Assembly (NCBI GenBank): GCA_035528475.1
Contig: DATKYO010000109.1
Coordinates: 1 to 6,418 of the forward strand
Direction: 5' to 3'
DNA from: SD8 sp035528475
GTDB lineage: Archaea; Halobacteriota; Methanomicrobia; Methanomicrobiales; Methanospirillaceae
Length of the DNA stretch: 6,418 bases
Positions 6,244-6,418 of the stretch are shown in pieces. The translations under genes and the position numbers were made by a program. Positions within the stretch are counted from its first letter, which is position 1; each line of letters opens with the position of its first letter. The notes below the pieces were generated by a model. The model ran no database searches and was not told the DNA's origin. It worked only from the letters and a program-made list of their open reading frames with translations.

Positions 6244-6279
6244 TTCGCCGCACAGAATTCCTTGTTCGGAGGAAATCAC

Positions 6280-6418
6280 ATGGAGAAGATAAGCGCCGGA
6301 AAGAACGTGTTCACCTACCCCATGCCGGTTACCCTGCTCGGGTCCGAGATGATGGGAAAACCAAACTTCATGGCCCTGGGCTGGGTTACCCGTGTAAATG
6401 CCAGCCCACCCCTGATCG
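6280..6418 (+). CDS. flavin reductase family protein (flavoredoxin-like), 5' part
   Basis: ATG 6280 is preceded by GGAGGA at 6268-6273, six bases away, which fixes the start. The 46 visible codons read MEKISAGKNVFTYPMPVTLL, then GKPNFMALGWVTRVNASPPL. The pattern of YPMP near the N-terminus, KPNFM and then N-x-x-PP is that of the FMN-binding split-barrel flavin-reductase family, which in methanogens and sulfate reducers includes flavoredoxins of about 190 residues. These are cytoplasmic FMN proteins that pass electrons from NAD(P)H or other donors; substrate and partner cannot be told from this fragment. The gene continues beyond the window. It is visibly richer in G+C than the two upstream genes and appears to be an independent transcription unit. 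Confidence 0.82.
   Translation, partial: MEKISAGKNVFTYPMPVTLLGSEMMGKPNFMALGWVTRVNASPPLI

Overview
The window looks like chromosomal DNA of a methanogenic archaeon, most likely of the order Methanomicrobiales. The reasons are the archaeal TATA-like elements ahead of strong GGAGG-type ribosome binding sites, the surface-protein module typical of Methanomicrobiales S-layer-type glycoproteins in the first large gene, the tandem NosD-like beta-helix modules in the second, and a flavin-reductase (flavoredoxin-type) gene start at the right edge. The order-level call is inference from remembered family features, not from a search.

Layout. Positions 1-150 are mostly non-coding; a divergent minus-strand gene may begin at the left edge (start codon at 20, ribosome site 31-37), but only six codons would be visible. 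A TATA-like box (110-117) and a ribosome binding site (152-158) lead into a 23-codon TTG-initiated mini-ORF (164-235). Its stop overlaps the start codon of the first large gene (235-1389). That gene encodes a membrane protein with a cytoplasmic TIR domain, one transmembrane helix and an extracellular S-layer-type domain. After a T-run and an 88-base gap with its own TATA-like box and ribosome site lies the second gene (1478-6109, GTG start). It encodes a secreted protein of about 1543 residues made of four beta-helix modules of 310-317 residues. Each module ends in a calcium-loop-like D-x-D-x-D-G-x-x-D segment. The modules are followed by a Thr/Pro-rich stalk and an unrecognised 111-residue tail ending in five methionines. 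A 170-base spacer with a perfect 14-bp palindrome (6219-6232) precedes the 5' end of a flavin-reductase-family gene (6280 to the window end).

How they may work together. Both large genes are on the plus strand, carry similar leader sequences and encode envelope-associated proteins. One is a modular surface beta-helix protein; the other is a membrane protein with a surface domain outside and a TIR domain, with the usual catalytic glutamate position kept, inside. A surface-sensing or defence-like pair is an attractive hypothesis, but adjacency in one genome is the only evidence here. The flavin-reductase gene looks like a separate housekeeping unit; its visible part is G+C-richer (79 of 138 bases, hand count) than sampled parts of the TIR gene (108 of 240 bases).
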